A stretch of DNA of 64,000 bases from Geobacter sp. (lineage in GTDB: Bacteria > Desulfobacterota > Desulfuromonadia > Geobacterales > Pseudopelobacteraceae). The translations under genes were made by a program, and so were the position numbers. The notes beneath the pieces are model-generated. The model had not been told where the DNA came from, did no database searches, and saw nothing but the letters and a program-made list of their open reading frames with translations. Of this stretch, positions 17,607 through 25,786 are shown piece by piece (within the stretch, counting starts at the first letter, position 1; each line of letters opens with the position of its first letter). The stretch spans positions 93,031-157,030 of the forward strand of contig WKKS01000006.1 of assembly GCA_009684515.1 (NCBI GenBank), in the 5' to 3' direction.

Positions 17607-18901
17607 AGTGATCTCCAGGCGCTGAAACCGTCCGCCAGCAGGTTGCCGAGCCCGACCTTTTCCTTGGCCGATTTCAGGAACTGCTTGGTCACGTTCTCTT
17701 TCGGGGCCCCTTCAATGCGGTAGATGCTCTCCATGAAGTCGCACATCATTTGCGGATATTCCTGGTAGATACGGTTGTTGTGCAGCATGTGCGGCGCCTT
17801 GCGGAATTGCTTGAGGTCCTTGATGACAAAGCTTTCTTCAAGGAGCTTTTTGTAGGCTGTCAACCCCTGCTTGCTGAAATTATTGGCCTGGTGGGCGGCA
17901 ATTACTGCCTCTCCGGCCACAATCCCCGAATGGGAAGCCAGATTGATTCCTTCCAGATTCAGTCCGGTGGCATTGCAGAGCGCGGCAGCATCCCCGGCGA
18001 CTACGATGCCGTCTCCGACCAGCTCCGGGATCATGTCATAGCCCCCTTCCGGGATCAGGTGGGCCGAATATTCCAGCAGTTTGCCGCCGGAGATCATCTT
18101 GGCCACCTGGGGCTGTTCCATAAAGGCGTTCAGCAGATCGTAGGGGGTCTTGCCGCTGGTGCGCAGGCTGGCCAGATGGAATACCAGTCCCAGGGAGAGT
18201 GAATCGTAGTTGGTATAGAAACAGCCGCCGCCACGGACCCCTTCGGTGCAGCCGACAAACTCGTTGGCAAAGCCCTGGTCGCGCACCAGACCGAAGCGGT
18301 CGTCGATCATCTCGCGGGGCATGTCGATGAGTGCCTTGACGCCGACCGCCATCTGGGCCGGGTCGAAAGACGGCTTGCGCAGACCGGCCTTCTGGGCCGT
18401 GAACGACAGGACGCCATCGGCGGCGACCAGCACCGGTGCGTTGAGCTGCCCGCTGCGACCCAGGATTGTGACACCGGCAATCTTGCCGTCCTTACGCACG
18501 ATTTCATCGACTGTCGAGCGGGTGATCATGGTTGCTCCGGCAGCGACCGCTTCCTCAGCCAGCCAGCGGTCGAAACGGGGGCGGAAGACCGTATAGCCGT
18601 TGTAGGGGGGGTTGTCGAAATTCCCGGCTTCAATTGTTGTGCTGAAGCTGGAGTCGCCGGTCATGAAAGTGACGCCCTTCTTGACGATGTGACGCTCCAG
18701 CGGGGCGCGCTCCCAGAAATCCGGAAAGATTCTTTCCAGAGAAGGCATGCGGTGCAGAAGCCCGCCGAACATGTTCTTTTCACCCGGGAAGGTGCCGCGT
18801 TCCACCAGGGCCACATCCATACCGGCCCGGGCCATGGTCAGGGCGGCCGAGGAGCCGGCCGGGCCGGCGCCGATTACAATTGCCTGATAAGCTTTGCTCA
18901 T
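17603..18901 (-). CDS. FixC-like flavoprotein (ETF-quinone oxidoreductase family)
   Basis: 432 residues. The dinucleotide-binding start AIVIGAGPAGSSAALTMARAG is followed by FPGEKNMFGGLLHRMP, the conserved FixC motif. A second FAD contact, GDGIVVAGDAAALCNATGLNLEGINLA, is near 300-325. FixC with FixX and FixAB forms a membrane-linked electron transfer complex; some FixABCX enzymes bifurcate electrons. The order here is etfA, fixC, fixX, etfB in one transcript. Its start overlaps the etfA stop by four bases. Confidence 0.9.
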   Translation of the reverse strand: MSKAYQAIVIGAGPAGSSAALTMARAGMDVALVERGTFPGEKNMFGGLLHRMPSLERIFPDFWERAPLERHIVKKGVTFMTGDSSFSTTIEAGNFDNPPYNGYTVFRPRFDRWLAEEAVAAGATMITRSTVDEIVRKDGKIAGVTILGRSGQLNAPVLVAADGVLSFTAQKAGLRKPSFDPAQMAVGVKALIDMPREMIDDRFGLVRDQGFANEFVGCTEGVRGGGCFYTNYDSLSLGLVFHLASLRTSGKTPYDLLNAFMEQPQVAKMISGGKLLEYSAHLIPEGGYDMIPELVGDGIVVAGDAAALCNATGLNLEGINLASHSGIVAGEAVIAAHQANNFSKQGLTAYKKLLEESFVIKDLKQFRKAPHMLHNNRIYQEYPQMMCDFMESIYRIEGAPKENVTKQFLKSAKEKVGLGNLLADGFSAWRSL

Positions 18902-19902
18902 GGCGCACCTCCGTTGGCTGCTTTGACCTGTGTCAGAAGGCGCGGCAGCACCTCCTTCAGGTCGGCCACGAACCCTTCATCTACATTTGGAAAAATCGGG
19001 GCTTTTGAGTCCAGGTTGACCGCTACGATCCGGCGAGAATCCTTGATGCCACCGACATGGTGCATGGAACCGGAGATACCCAGCGCCACGTACAGTCTTG
19101 GAGTCACGGTGCGGCCGGTCTGTCCGACCATTCGTTCGAAACCGGTCCACCCCAGGTCGTAAACCGGACGGGTGACGCCGTAGGAAACATTCAGCAGGCG
19201 GCATAATTCCTGGAACTGCTCGAAGGTGGCCGGGTCGCACCCTTTTCCGACGCTGAAGATTACTTCGGCCTCGGTCAGATCGACGGTCTGCGGGTCGGCG
19301 GGAATCCGGCCGATAACACGGGTCGTCCGGCCGGTTGGTTCTTCGGCTGCGTTCCAGAAGCCTATCAATGGAATAGTCGGTTTGAAAGTCGGCATGATTA
19401 CCTGGCTTAAAGATCGTAGCGGCACGGTTGCTACCAGATTCCGCTTGCAGTCCCAAAGTTTTGTTTCCGCAATCCGAACCCCCAGCGCCTTGCGGGAAAG
19501 CCGCACTCCATCCGCACTCTGCTGCACCGTAACCAGTTCCGTAATGATAGCCGCATCCAATTCGTGGGCCAGGACAGGAGCCAGGGTCGCCCCCAGGTCG
19601 TTATGCGGAAGGACGACGACTGCCGCCAGTTCATCCAGTGCCAGCTTAGCCAGTTTTTTTCCAAAGAGCGCCGGTGTATCGAGCAGTTCATCGCCACCTG
19701 TCAGGCAGGTGATTATCGGGGTGCCATAGGCACCGAAAGCGGCCAGGTGTTCTCCCACCGGAACGATCGGAGTAACCGCTCCCCAGGGGGCATCCAGGGT
19801 GCCGGCCAGCCGTGCCCCGTAGGAAAGCAGGCCACGGCCGGTCTCATCCAGTTCGCCGCCCGGAAGATCGACAAAAACGAGAATTTTGCCGTTGATGCCC
19901 AT
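18898..19902 (-). CDS. Electron transfer flavoprotein alpha subunit, mycofactocin-associated
   Basis: 334 residues. N-terminal domain begins KILVFVDLPGGELDETGRGLLSYGARLA; the C-terminal FAD domain contains TRPVYDLGWTGFERMVGQTGRTVTPRLYVALGISGSMHHVGGI, the standard EtfA FAD site (usually SRAAVDAG ... QVGQTGK.V.P.LYIA.GISGA.QH). The serine-arginine of the first motif is altered (VTRPVYD). Pairs with the EtfB at 16324. The start overlaps the OYE gene stop by one base. Confidence 0.9.
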   Translation of the reverse strand: MGINGKILVFVDLPGGELDETGRGLLSYGARLAGTLDAPWGAVTPIVPVGEHLAAFGAYGTPIITCLTGGDELLDTPALFGKKLAKLALDELAAVVVLPHNDLGATLAPVLAHELDAAIITELVTVQQSADGVRLSRKALGVRIAETKLWDCKRNLVATVPLRSLSQVIMPTFKPTIPLIGFWNAAEEPTGRTTRVIGRIPADPQTVDLTEAEVIFSVGKGCDPATFEQFQELCRLLNVSYGVTRPVYDLGWTGFERMVGQTGRTVTPRLYVALGISGSMHHVGGIKDSRRIVAVNLDSKAPIFPNVDEGFVADLKEVLPRLLTQVKAANGGAP

Positions 19903-21863
19903 CAGATCTCCCTCCCGAGCTTGTGTCCTTCCCAGATGGCCATATCGACCTTGCGGGGAGAAACACAGTCGCCGATCCGGTACAGTTCCGGAACCTTTCC
20001 TTTCAGGCTCATATACAGGTCATCGTCAACCTGCTGACCCATGGCCAAAACGAGGGAATCGTAGGGACCCCACTCGTTCCAGATATTGGAGTAAACGTTA
20101 AAACCTTTGACCGTCTTGGCTCCTGCCTCGCCGCCGACTTCCATCACGGCGATATCCGGGGTAAATGTGACACCCTTCTGAAGCAGCCGCTGTCTTGATG
20201 AGTAAAGATCCTGGGTCGGTCCCAATTCGGCGCATATAAACAGGCTGGAGGTTATCATATCGACCTTTTTGCCCTGGTTGGCCAGGAATTCGGCGGTTGC
20301 GGTGGCCCGCTGGTGACCGTCGTAATCGATCAGGCAAACCTTCTCACCCAGCTCGGCCTCACCGTTCAGTACCTGTACGACATTGAAGATCGCCGGCCCG
20401 TCGGCGCCGCCGACAGGGTGTTTCTTGGGGACACTGCCGGTGGCCACGATCACCACATCAGCCTTGTCGGCAACAATCTGTTCTGTGCTTGCCGTCACGC
20501 CCAGCTTGACAGTCACGCCGGATTTGTCGATCTGACTTTTCTCGTTGCGGATGATGACACCAAACTCGTCACGTCCGGTCCCTTTCATGGCGGTAATAAC
20601 CTGCCCGCCAAGGTTCTCGCCCCGGTCGATCAGGGTGACCTGATGTCCGCGTCGATTGGCCATCTTGGCAGCCCACATACCGGCCGGACCGCCACCAACA
20701 ATGGTAACTTTCTTCTTCACGCCGGCTTTTTGCAGTGTGCCTTCACCCCACTCTTTTTCCTTGCCTACGGCCGGGTTCTGGACGCAGCCCAGAGACTTGT
20801 TCATGCCGATGCGTCCGATGCACCCCTGGTTGCAGGCGATGCAGTAGCGGATATCGTCCATGCGCCCTTCCAGGGCTTTCTTGGGCAGGAACGGATCGCA
20901 GATCAGGGCGCGGCACATGCCGATCATGTCGGCCTGTCCGCTGGCCAGAACTTTTTCGGCCATGACCGGATCGTTGATGCGGCCGGTGCAGAAGACCGGC
21001 AGTTTGATGCGCTCGCGCACTCCGGCCGCCAGCGGAATGGTGTAGCCCAGCGGAGTATGCATGGAACCTTCCACCAGATACAGGTTGTAGAATGTGGCGA
21101 TGGAAAGATCCATGAAGTCGATCAGGCCGGAGGCTTCAAACAGGCCGCAAATCTCCTGCACCTGGCCAAGGTCAAGGCCGCCCGGGATCATCTCGTCGGC
21201 ACACATGCGGATGCCGAGTGTGAAGTCGTTGCCGACCGCCTTCCTGACGGCGCTGATGAACTTGAGCGGTGCGCGCATGCGGTTATCCAGCGATCCGCCG
21301 TACTCGTCGCTTCGGTGATTGGTCAATGGCGACAGGAACTGGCGTGCCAGGCTGGAGTGGCCGAACTGCATCTCGATACCGTCGAAGCCGCCTTCGCGGA
21401 CATGGATGGCGCTCCTGGCAAAATAGCGGGCAACCTCTTCAATATCCTCCGGTTCCATTGCCTTGGGTACCTCACGGAACAATACGTCCGGAACCGGCGA
21501 GGGAGCCCAGATCGGCAGACGGGAGATACTTCCGTCCCCCTGCTGGCCGTTGTGGTTAATCTGGGCGAAGATCTTGGAATCGTACTGGTGCACGTAGTCG
21601 GTGATCTTCTTGAAGCCGGGAATCACCTCCGCATGATAAACGTCGATCAGTTTCTCGTAGGCCATATCGGTCGGATGAACGGTCAGCTCTTCAGTGATGA
21701 TCAGACCGGCGCCCCCTTTGGCGCGCTCACCCCAGTAGTACATCTGCTTTTCGCTAGGCAGGTTGCCCACCGCCAGGTTGGTCAGATGCGGCTGAAAGGA
21801 GATGCGGTTCTTAACCTCGACCGTACCTATTTTGAGGGGTGAGAACAGGTTTGGGAACATCAT
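19902..21863 (-). CDS. Mycofactocin-system FadH/OYE-type flavin oxidoreductase
   Basis: 653 residues from ATG 21863, which has AGGAG 8 bases upstream; the longer frame to 21935 reads through repeat copy C. An old-yellow-enzyme TIM barrel occupies about 1-340 (LFSPLKIGTVEVKNRI, HNGQQGDG, FGHSSLARQFLSPLTN). A 4Fe-4S Cys set follows (CIACNQGCIGRIGMN and GCVQNP, about 340-365), then an FAD/NAD domain (IVGGGPAGMWAAKMANRRG). The family resembles 2,4-dienoyl-CoA reductase and is a known neighbour of mft genes. It probably moves electrons between the redox cofactor or NADH and the ETF. Confidence 0.88.
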   Translation of the reverse strand: MMFPNLFSPLKIGTVEVKNRISFQPHLTNLAVGNLPSEKQMYYWGERAKGGAGLIITEELTVHPTDMAYEKLIDVYHAEVIPGFKKITDYVHQYDSKIFAQINHNGQQGDGSISRLPIWAPSPVPDVLFREVPKAMEPEDIEEVARYFARSAIHVREGGFDGIEMQFGHSSLARQFLSPLTNHRSDEYGGSLDNRMRAPLKFISAVRKAVGNDFTLGIRMCADEMIPGGLDLGQVQEICGLFEASGLIDFMDLSIATFYNLYLVEGSMHTPLGYTIPLAAGVRERIKLPVFCTGRINDPVMAEKVLASGQADMIGMCRALICDPFLPKKALEGRMDDIRYCIACNQGCIGRIGMNKSLGCVQNPAVGKEKEWGEGTLQKAGVKKKVTIVGGGPAGMWAAKMANRRGHQVTLIDRGENLGGQVITAMKGTGRDEFGVIIRNEKSQIDKSGVTVKLGVTASTEQIVADKADVVIVATGSVPKKHPVGGADGPAIFNVVQVLNGEAELGEKVCLIDYDGHQRATATAEFLANQGKKVDMITSSLFICAELGPTQDLYSSRQRLLQKGVTFTPDIAVMEVGGEAGAKTVKGFNVYSNIWNEWGPYDSLVLAMGQQVDDDLYMSLKGKVPELYRIGDCVSPRKVDMAIWEGHKLGREI

Positions 21864-21894
21864 GGTGGTAACTCCTAAAAGGATAATTGTGTTC

Positions 21895-21951
21895 GTAGGG
21901 GCGGCCCCGTGTGGCCGCCCGATCAGGGCAACCACATGGGGTTGCCCCTAC
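21895..21951. repeat. REP/BIME-like palindromic element, copy C (inverted order)
   Basis: 57 bases, beginning GTAGGGGCGGCCCC and ending GGGGTTGCCCCTAC. The GGCCGCCC and GGTTGCCC halves are swapped relative to copies A and B, i.e. the element is inserted in the opposite direction. It lies between mftC and the OYE gene. Confidence 0.85.
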
Positions 21952-21957
21952 AGTTCA

Positions 21958-22998
21958 TCAGGCTGCTTCCGCCAGTCTGCTGTCGGCGATGGATGTCACA
22001 CAGCGCTCCAGGCACTCCGGGTCGCCGCCGTTGATATCGTTTTTGAGGTGGTACGCAACCGCCGGGCAGCCACCGTGGCACTGGTCGAAACGTGTGCACT
22101 CTTCGCAGGAATGAATCCGCAGGTTACGGAAGGATTCGTAAATCTCCGAACCGTCCCAGATCTCCTGGAAGCTGTTCTTGCGCAGATCGCCAGCCTCGAA
22201 GTGATCGCTCTGCAGAAAGGCGCAAGGGTACATGTGGCCGGTCGGGCTGACGCAGCAGGTCAGTTTGGCGGCTCCGCACAAATTTAATCCCAATCCCTGG
22301 CGCTCCTGACTGGTCAGCGAGAAGAAACTGTCGCCGGTGCGCACATCGCCGCTTTTGGCAAGCCAGTCGGAAAACGCAATCAGCTGGGTAGGGGTAGGGC
22401 GGAGACTTTCCCAGTTGTCGGCGCCGCGTCCTGATGGGCGGAAGCGGCTGACGCGCAGCGAAACACCCAGAGAATTGGCCATTTCATGCATGGCCGGAAT
22501 CTCGTCGGCGTTGTGAGTGGTAAGAACCGTATTGATGCTGGTCGGGATTTTGGTGGCGGCCAGCAGTTTGACGGCCTTTGTGGCGGCGTCGAAGACGCCC
22601 TCCCCGCGAACCGCATCGCAAGTCTCACGCTTGGCCCCATCCATACTGACCTGGATGGCGACCAGCCGGTTTTTTGAAAGACGTGCCACCAGTTCGGGTG
22701 TGAACAGGGTGCCATTGGTGGAGATGCAGGTCATGATGCCGTGGGAGTGGCAGGCCGCCAGAATCTCTTCAAAGTCGGGCCGGATAAACGGCTCGCCGCC
22801 GCCGAAATTGACCTGAAAGACACCAGCCGTGTGCAGCTGCTCAACCAGATCAAGCGCCTCGGCTGTGGAAAGCTCGTTGCAGGCCTTTTCTCCCGAAGAT
22901 GAGAGGCAATGGCTGCAGCGCAGGTTGCAGGCCAGGGTGACCTCCCAGGTCAGGTTTACCGGGGAACGCATTCCCATTTCGACGTATTTATTGCTCAT
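21958..22998 (-). CDS. mftC: Mycofactocin radical SAM maturase MftC
   Basis: 346 residues. The radical SAM cluster motif CNLRCSHC is at 24-31, with GGGEPF near 67, and a SPASM domain holds the auxiliary clusters (LCGAAKLTCCVSPTG..YPCAF, then CEECTRFDQCHGGC). MftC decarboxylates the C-terminal Tyr of MftA and then joins it to the preceding Val. It overlaps mftB by 11 bases, and mftA is 0.25 kb upstream, the standard mftABC order. The last residues (ADSRLAEAA) end just before repeat copy C. Confidence 0.94.
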   Translation of the reverse strand: MSNKYVEMGMRSPVNLTWEVTLACNLRCSHCLSSSGEKACNELSTAEALDLVEQLHTAGVFQVNFGGGEPFIRPDFEEILAACHSHGIMTCISTNGTLFTPELVARLSKNRLVAIQVSMDGAKRETCDAVRGEGVFDAATKAVKLLAATKIPTSINTVLTTHNADEIPAMHEMANSLGVSLRVSRFRPSGRGADNWESLRPTPTQLIAFSDWLAKSGDVRTGDSFFSLTSQERQGLGLNLCGAAKLTCCVSPTGHMYPCAFLQSDHFEAGDLRKNSFQEIWDGSEIYESFRNLRIHSCEECTRFDQCHGGCPAVAYHLKNDINGGDPECLERCVTSIADSRLAEAA

Positions 22999-23236
22999 GG
23001 AGAAATCCTTTTTCCAGGAGTTGAGATATGAATTTATTTAGAGCCGGTTTTTGCGATTCGGAAGTTCCGTCGGGAAACTCATCCCGGCGACGCGGTGTCA
23101 CGAAAAAATCGGCCGGTATCAGTGTGCCAGTTGCAGCGAAGAGCAGGCGCGGTCCCCTGCAGTCGTAAAACAGGAGACCGAACCTCTCTTGCCGCGCGCG
23201 GCAGGACGGATGCAGCTTTATGCCTGCCGCAGCCAT
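22988..23236 (-). CDS. mftB: Mycofactocin peptide chaperone MftB (PqqD-like RRE)
   Basis: 82 residues from ATG 23236, one base after the mftA stop (TAG-T-ATG). An open frame continues upstream through mftA in another phase and is not used. The fold-defining pattern IKLHPSCRARQERFGLLFYDCRGPRLLFA matches MftB (LHPQVALRPEPFGALLYHF type), and the C-terminal helix LNKFISQLLEKGFL matches the PqqD end. MftB binds the MftA leader and presents it to MftC. Translational coupling with both neighbours is likely. Confidence 0.88.
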   Translation of the reverse strand: MAAAGIKLHPSCRARQERFGLLFYDCRGPRLLFAATGTLIPADFFVTPRRRDEFPDGTSESQKPALNKFISQLLEKGFLHEQ

Positions 23237-23237
23237 A

Positions 23238-23345
23238 CTAGTAAACCCCGCAGATGCCGTCGATTGCGAGCTCTTCAACCTGGATTTCCTCCAGAATGCG
23301 GGGCTCTTCACTGCATGTTACTTCTGTCTGAACTTCTGTTTCCAT
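23238..23345 (-). CDS. mftA: Mycofactocin precursor peptide MftA
   Basis: A 35-residue gene, below usual gene-caller limits. The C-terminus IDGICGVY is the diagnostic precursor core (usually IDGMCGVY), preceded by an acidic leader METEVQTEVTCSEEP. AAGGAG is 7 bases before the ATG at 23345. The last two residues, Val-Tyr, are the ones MftC crosslinks. Directly followed by mftB and mftC. An extra Cys at residue 11 in the leader is uncommon. Confidence 0.95.
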   Translation of the reverse strand: METEVQTEVTCSEEPRILEEIQVEELAIDGICGVY

Positions 23346-23402
23346 GGTATTCTCCTTTCATTTTCGCTCCAATTGTGGATGCGCTGTTTGTGCCGTATAC
23401 AT

Positions 23403-23418
23403 TGCAACGGCAATGCCA
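23403..23418 (-). promoter_or_regulatory. Sigma-54 promoter of the mft operon
   Basis: On the minus strand TGGCATTGCCGTTGCA gives GG-N10-GC with a good -24 (TGGCA) and -12 (TTGCA). The transcript would begin near 23391, about 46 bases before the mftA start. It differs at one base from the porin promoter at 46665. Confidence 0.8.
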
Positions 23419-23547
23419 AAAATATAACAATGATATATGGCGCTGTTTTAGAGGGTTTGCGAGCAGGGTCATTGTTTGGCTGCTCTGCGAAGTGTGGAGA
23501 AATCGGACATCGCCTGATTTCCGAGACGACCGCCAGGAATCACAATA

Positions 23548-23582
23548 TGTAGATAATGGCCCCAATGGGGATAATATCTACA
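23548..23582. promoter_or_regulatory. Nested 35-bp palindrome upstream of mftA
   Basis: Outer arms TGTAGATA / TATCTACA (perfect 8 bp) enclose inner arms CCCC / GGGG. It lies 160-190 bases upstream of the mft sigma-54 start site and about 100 bases before the divergent Nudix gene. Its place fits an enhancer-binding site or an operator for the Nudix gene. Confidence 0.55.
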
Positions 23583-23687
23583 GTATTATAAACCCATGTT
23601 CTGTATTTGATTGTACCATCGAATCGGAATGATGCCTGCATACCTTGATAAATAATGTAATGAGTCCATTTGAAGGGAAGGAAATAC

Positions 23688-24185
23688 ATGTTTGAGAAAA
23701 ACTCCTGCTGTTCGTACTGCGGGTCCGGATTCCGGAGTGCAGAGACGTGGCCGAGGCTCTGCGCAAAGTGCGGAAAGACCAGTTACCTGAATCCGATCCC
23801 TGTGGTTGTGCTGCTGGTGCCGGTGGATGGCGCTCTGGTAGTTGCCAGGAGGAACATCGAGCCAAGGAAAGGGACTCTGGTTCTGCCGGGTGGGTATGTG
23901 GACAGCGGCGAGACCTGGCAGGAGGGGGCGCAGCGTGAAATGTGCGAGGAAACCGGCATACTGGTGCCGATCAGTGAAATCAGCCTTTATGACGTTCAGA
24001 ATGGTCTGGACAACACCATAGTGATCTTCGGACTGGCTGCGAATCAGCCCAAAAGCTGCTTCAAGCCGTTTTCGTCATCGGAGACACAGGAGATCGCCTT
24101 GATCGAAGAACCGGTAGAACTCGGTTTCCCGTTGCACAACCTGATGATACGGAGATATTTTGATGAACAGGCAAGCCGGCGCTAA
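23688..24185 (+). CDS. Nudix hydrolase with N-terminal zinc ribbon
   Basis: 165 residues from ATG 23688 (GGAAGGAAA upstream). The zinc ribbon is CSYCG...CAKCG (about 9-31). The Nudix box GGYVDSGETWQEGAQREMCEETGI is about 72-95. The arrangement is like NudC-type or ADP-ribose/NADH pyrophosphatase-like proteins, but the substrate is not fixed by the sequence. It is divergent from the mft operon; NUDIX hydrolases that act on NAD-like compounds beside a nicotinoprotein system are suggestive only. Confidence 0.85.
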   Translation: MFEKNSCCSYCGSGFRSAETWPRLCAKCGKTSYLNPIPVVVLLVPVDGALVVARRNIEPRKGTLVLPGGYVDSGETWQEGAQREMCEETGILVPISEISLYDVQNGLDNTIVIFGLAANQPKSCFKPFSSSETQEIALIEEPVELGFPLHNLMIRRYFDEQASRR

Positions 24186-24206
24186 GGCTTTGAACCTGGA
24201 AAACAA

Positions 24207-24362
24207 TTAGCCACAGAGGACACAGAGGACACAGAGGAAAACTGAACAAAGGCTTTGCAGAAGTACTTTCACGTTTTTTTCATTATTTAACCCTGTCATT
24301 CAGGTCATTCTTGTAAAGTGCATTTTGATTTTCTCTGTGTCCTCTGTGAACTCTGTGGCTAA
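24207..24362. repeat. Inverted repeat of CACAGAGGA units
   Basis: Around 24209-24240 the bases CACAGAGGA occur three times in tandem (ACACAGAGG), and around 24331-24361 the complement TCTGTGTCCTCTGTG recurs. The arms face each other about 90 bases apart and could fold into a long hairpin. They lie between the Nudix and MFS genes. This type of dispersed repeat is seen in many Deltaproteobacteria; no coding role is visible. Confidence 0.7.
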
Positions 24363-24393
24363 GCGCTGTATTTAAGGATTGCCATAACACATC

Positions 24394-25593
24394 ATGAAAA
24401 ACACCCGTTCCAACATCAATAAACTGTACGCCTTTTCCTTTTTGCAGATGACGCTCTTTCCGATGGCGATCATCACGCTCTTCTGGAAAGATCACATCGG
24501 CCTCTCCCTGACCCAGATCCTGCTGCTACAGGGAATTCTCTCGGTCGTGATGGTGGTGATGGAGTATCCCAGCGGCTACATCAGCGACCGGATCGGCTAC
24601 CGCGTTTCCCTGACACTGTCCGCCCTGCTCGGCATGGTCGGTTGGGGCGTCTACACGGTTGCGACCTCTTTTGCGCATGTCATGGCCGCCGAAATCCTGC
24701 TGGGAATCTCACTGGCGTTCATCAGCGGTTCGGACAGCGCCATGCTGTACGAAACCCTCAAGGCGGAAGGTTCGGAGCTGTCTTATGCCCGTTACCAGGG
24801 GCGCATGAGCGGTTTTGCCCAGTGCGGCGAAGCGCTGGGGGCGGTCTTTGCCGGGGTGCTCTATGCCTACGCGCCGGTACTTCCCTTTATTCTTCAGGTG
24901 GGAGTCTGGTTGTTGGCCCTGCTGCTGACCCGCACACTGGTCGAGCCTCCCAGAAATATCGGTTCTCCCGCCAGCCACCTGAAAGAGGCATTGCAATCCG
25001 CCCGTTATGCCTTCGTGGAAAATAAGGGTTTACGCTACACGATCCTGCTCAACTCGGTGCTCGGTATCGCCTCCTTTTATCCGGTCTGGCTGATTCAGCC
25101 CTATATGCAGTACGCCGGGGTGCCGCTGACCTGGTTCGGCCCGATCTGGAGCGGGGCCAACCTGACCGTGGCGCTCTTTTCCCTGGCCAGCCACCGCACC
25201 GGCAGTTATCTGGGTGATCGCGCCATGGTGATCCTGTTTCTAATCCTGATCCTGGCTGGTTATTTGGGGTTGGGGATGGTTGGCGGGTTGTGGGGATTTC
25301 TGTTCTACTATCTGCTGACGAGCATGAGGGGGCTGCGCGGGCCGATGATGCTCAATCTCACCCACAGGGAAAGCCCCTCCGCCAACCGGGCCGGTATCCT
25401 TTCGCTGCAGTCACTCTGCTTCCGGCTGTTGTTTGTCTGCACCGGTCCGCTGGTGGGGATGCTGGCCGACAGGCGCGGGGTAGGGCAGACCTTCAGCTAT
25501 CTTTTGTATTCATTTCTGATAGTCCTGCCGCCGCTTGTTTTTCTGTTTCTGCGCAATTTGCCCCAGGCAGATGCAAGGGAGCCGGTGTCGTGA
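24394..25593 (+). CDS. Major facilitator superfamily transporter
   Basis: 399 residues with about 12 hydrophobic segments. The loop between TM2 and TM3 reads EYPSGYISDRIGYRVSL, the MFS motif A (GxLaDrxGrk). The N-terminal half also has FISGSDSAMLYETLK. It is a drug/H+ antiporter-like member with no clear substrate. The start ATG 24394 has AAGG about 14 bases upstream, a weak ribosome site. It is the last typical core gene before the accessory island. Confidence 0.85.
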   Translation: MKNTRSNINKLYAFSFLQMTLFPMAIITLFWKDHIGLSLTQILLLQGILSVVMVVMEYPSGYISDRIGYRVSLTLSALLGMVGWGVYTVATSFAHVMAAEILLGISLAFISGSDSAMLYETLKAEGSELSYARYQGRMSGFAQCGEALGAVFAGVLYAYAPVLPFILQVGVWLLALLLTRTLVEPPRNIGSPASHLKEALQSARYAFVENKGLRYTILLNSVLGIASFYPVWLIQPYMQYAGVPLTWFGPIWSGANLTVALFSLASHRTGSYLGDRAMVILFLILILAGYLGLGMVGGLWGFLFYYLLTSMRGLRGPMMLNLTHRESPSANRAGILSLQSLCFRLLFVCTGPLVGMLADRRGVGQTFSYLLYSFLIVLPPLVFLFLRNLPQADAREPVS

Positions 25594-25680
25594 TTCTGAA
25601 TGATGTGATCGTTGACAGGTGTGTGGCCGTGGGGTAGGGTGAGATGGTTTTTATTGGGTGGCGCAAATGATATTTGGCAC

Positions 25681-25760
25681 CAGATATAGGTAACCTCAAA
25701 GTTACTTATATAGGTAACTGATTGCTTATATAGGGAACAAGTTACTTATATACGGAAACC
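25681..25760. repeat. Three in-phase 20-bp tandem repeats
   Basis: Units of exactly 20 bases begin at 25701, 25721 and 25741: GTTACTTATATAGGTAACTG, ATTGCTTATATAGGGAACAA and GTTACTTATATACGGAAACC. A partial copy (ATATAGGTAAC) is at 25684. Each unit is itself nearly palindromic (GTTAC..TATA..GTAAC). It stands just before the first cassette gene. Iteron-like or operator-like use is possible; it is not a CRISPR array. Confidence 0.8.
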
Positions 25761-25786
25761 TGTGATCTACGAGTTGGAATGGAAAA

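Noticed and set aside
20313..21842. 509-residue frame opposite the OYE gene
   Set aside because: Antisense shadow; the sense frame has full OYE, iron-sulfur and FAD motifs.
23051..23632. 193-residue plus-strand frame over mftA-mftB
   Set aside because: It is antisense to mftA and mftB, lacks a ribosome site and has no known features.
24207..24362. Insertion sequence with terminal inverted repeats
   Set aside because: The space between the arms is about 90 bases and holds no transposase; treated as a dispersed repeat.
25701..25760. Possible CRISPR array
   Set aside because: Units abut each other with no spacers, and no cas gene is in the window.
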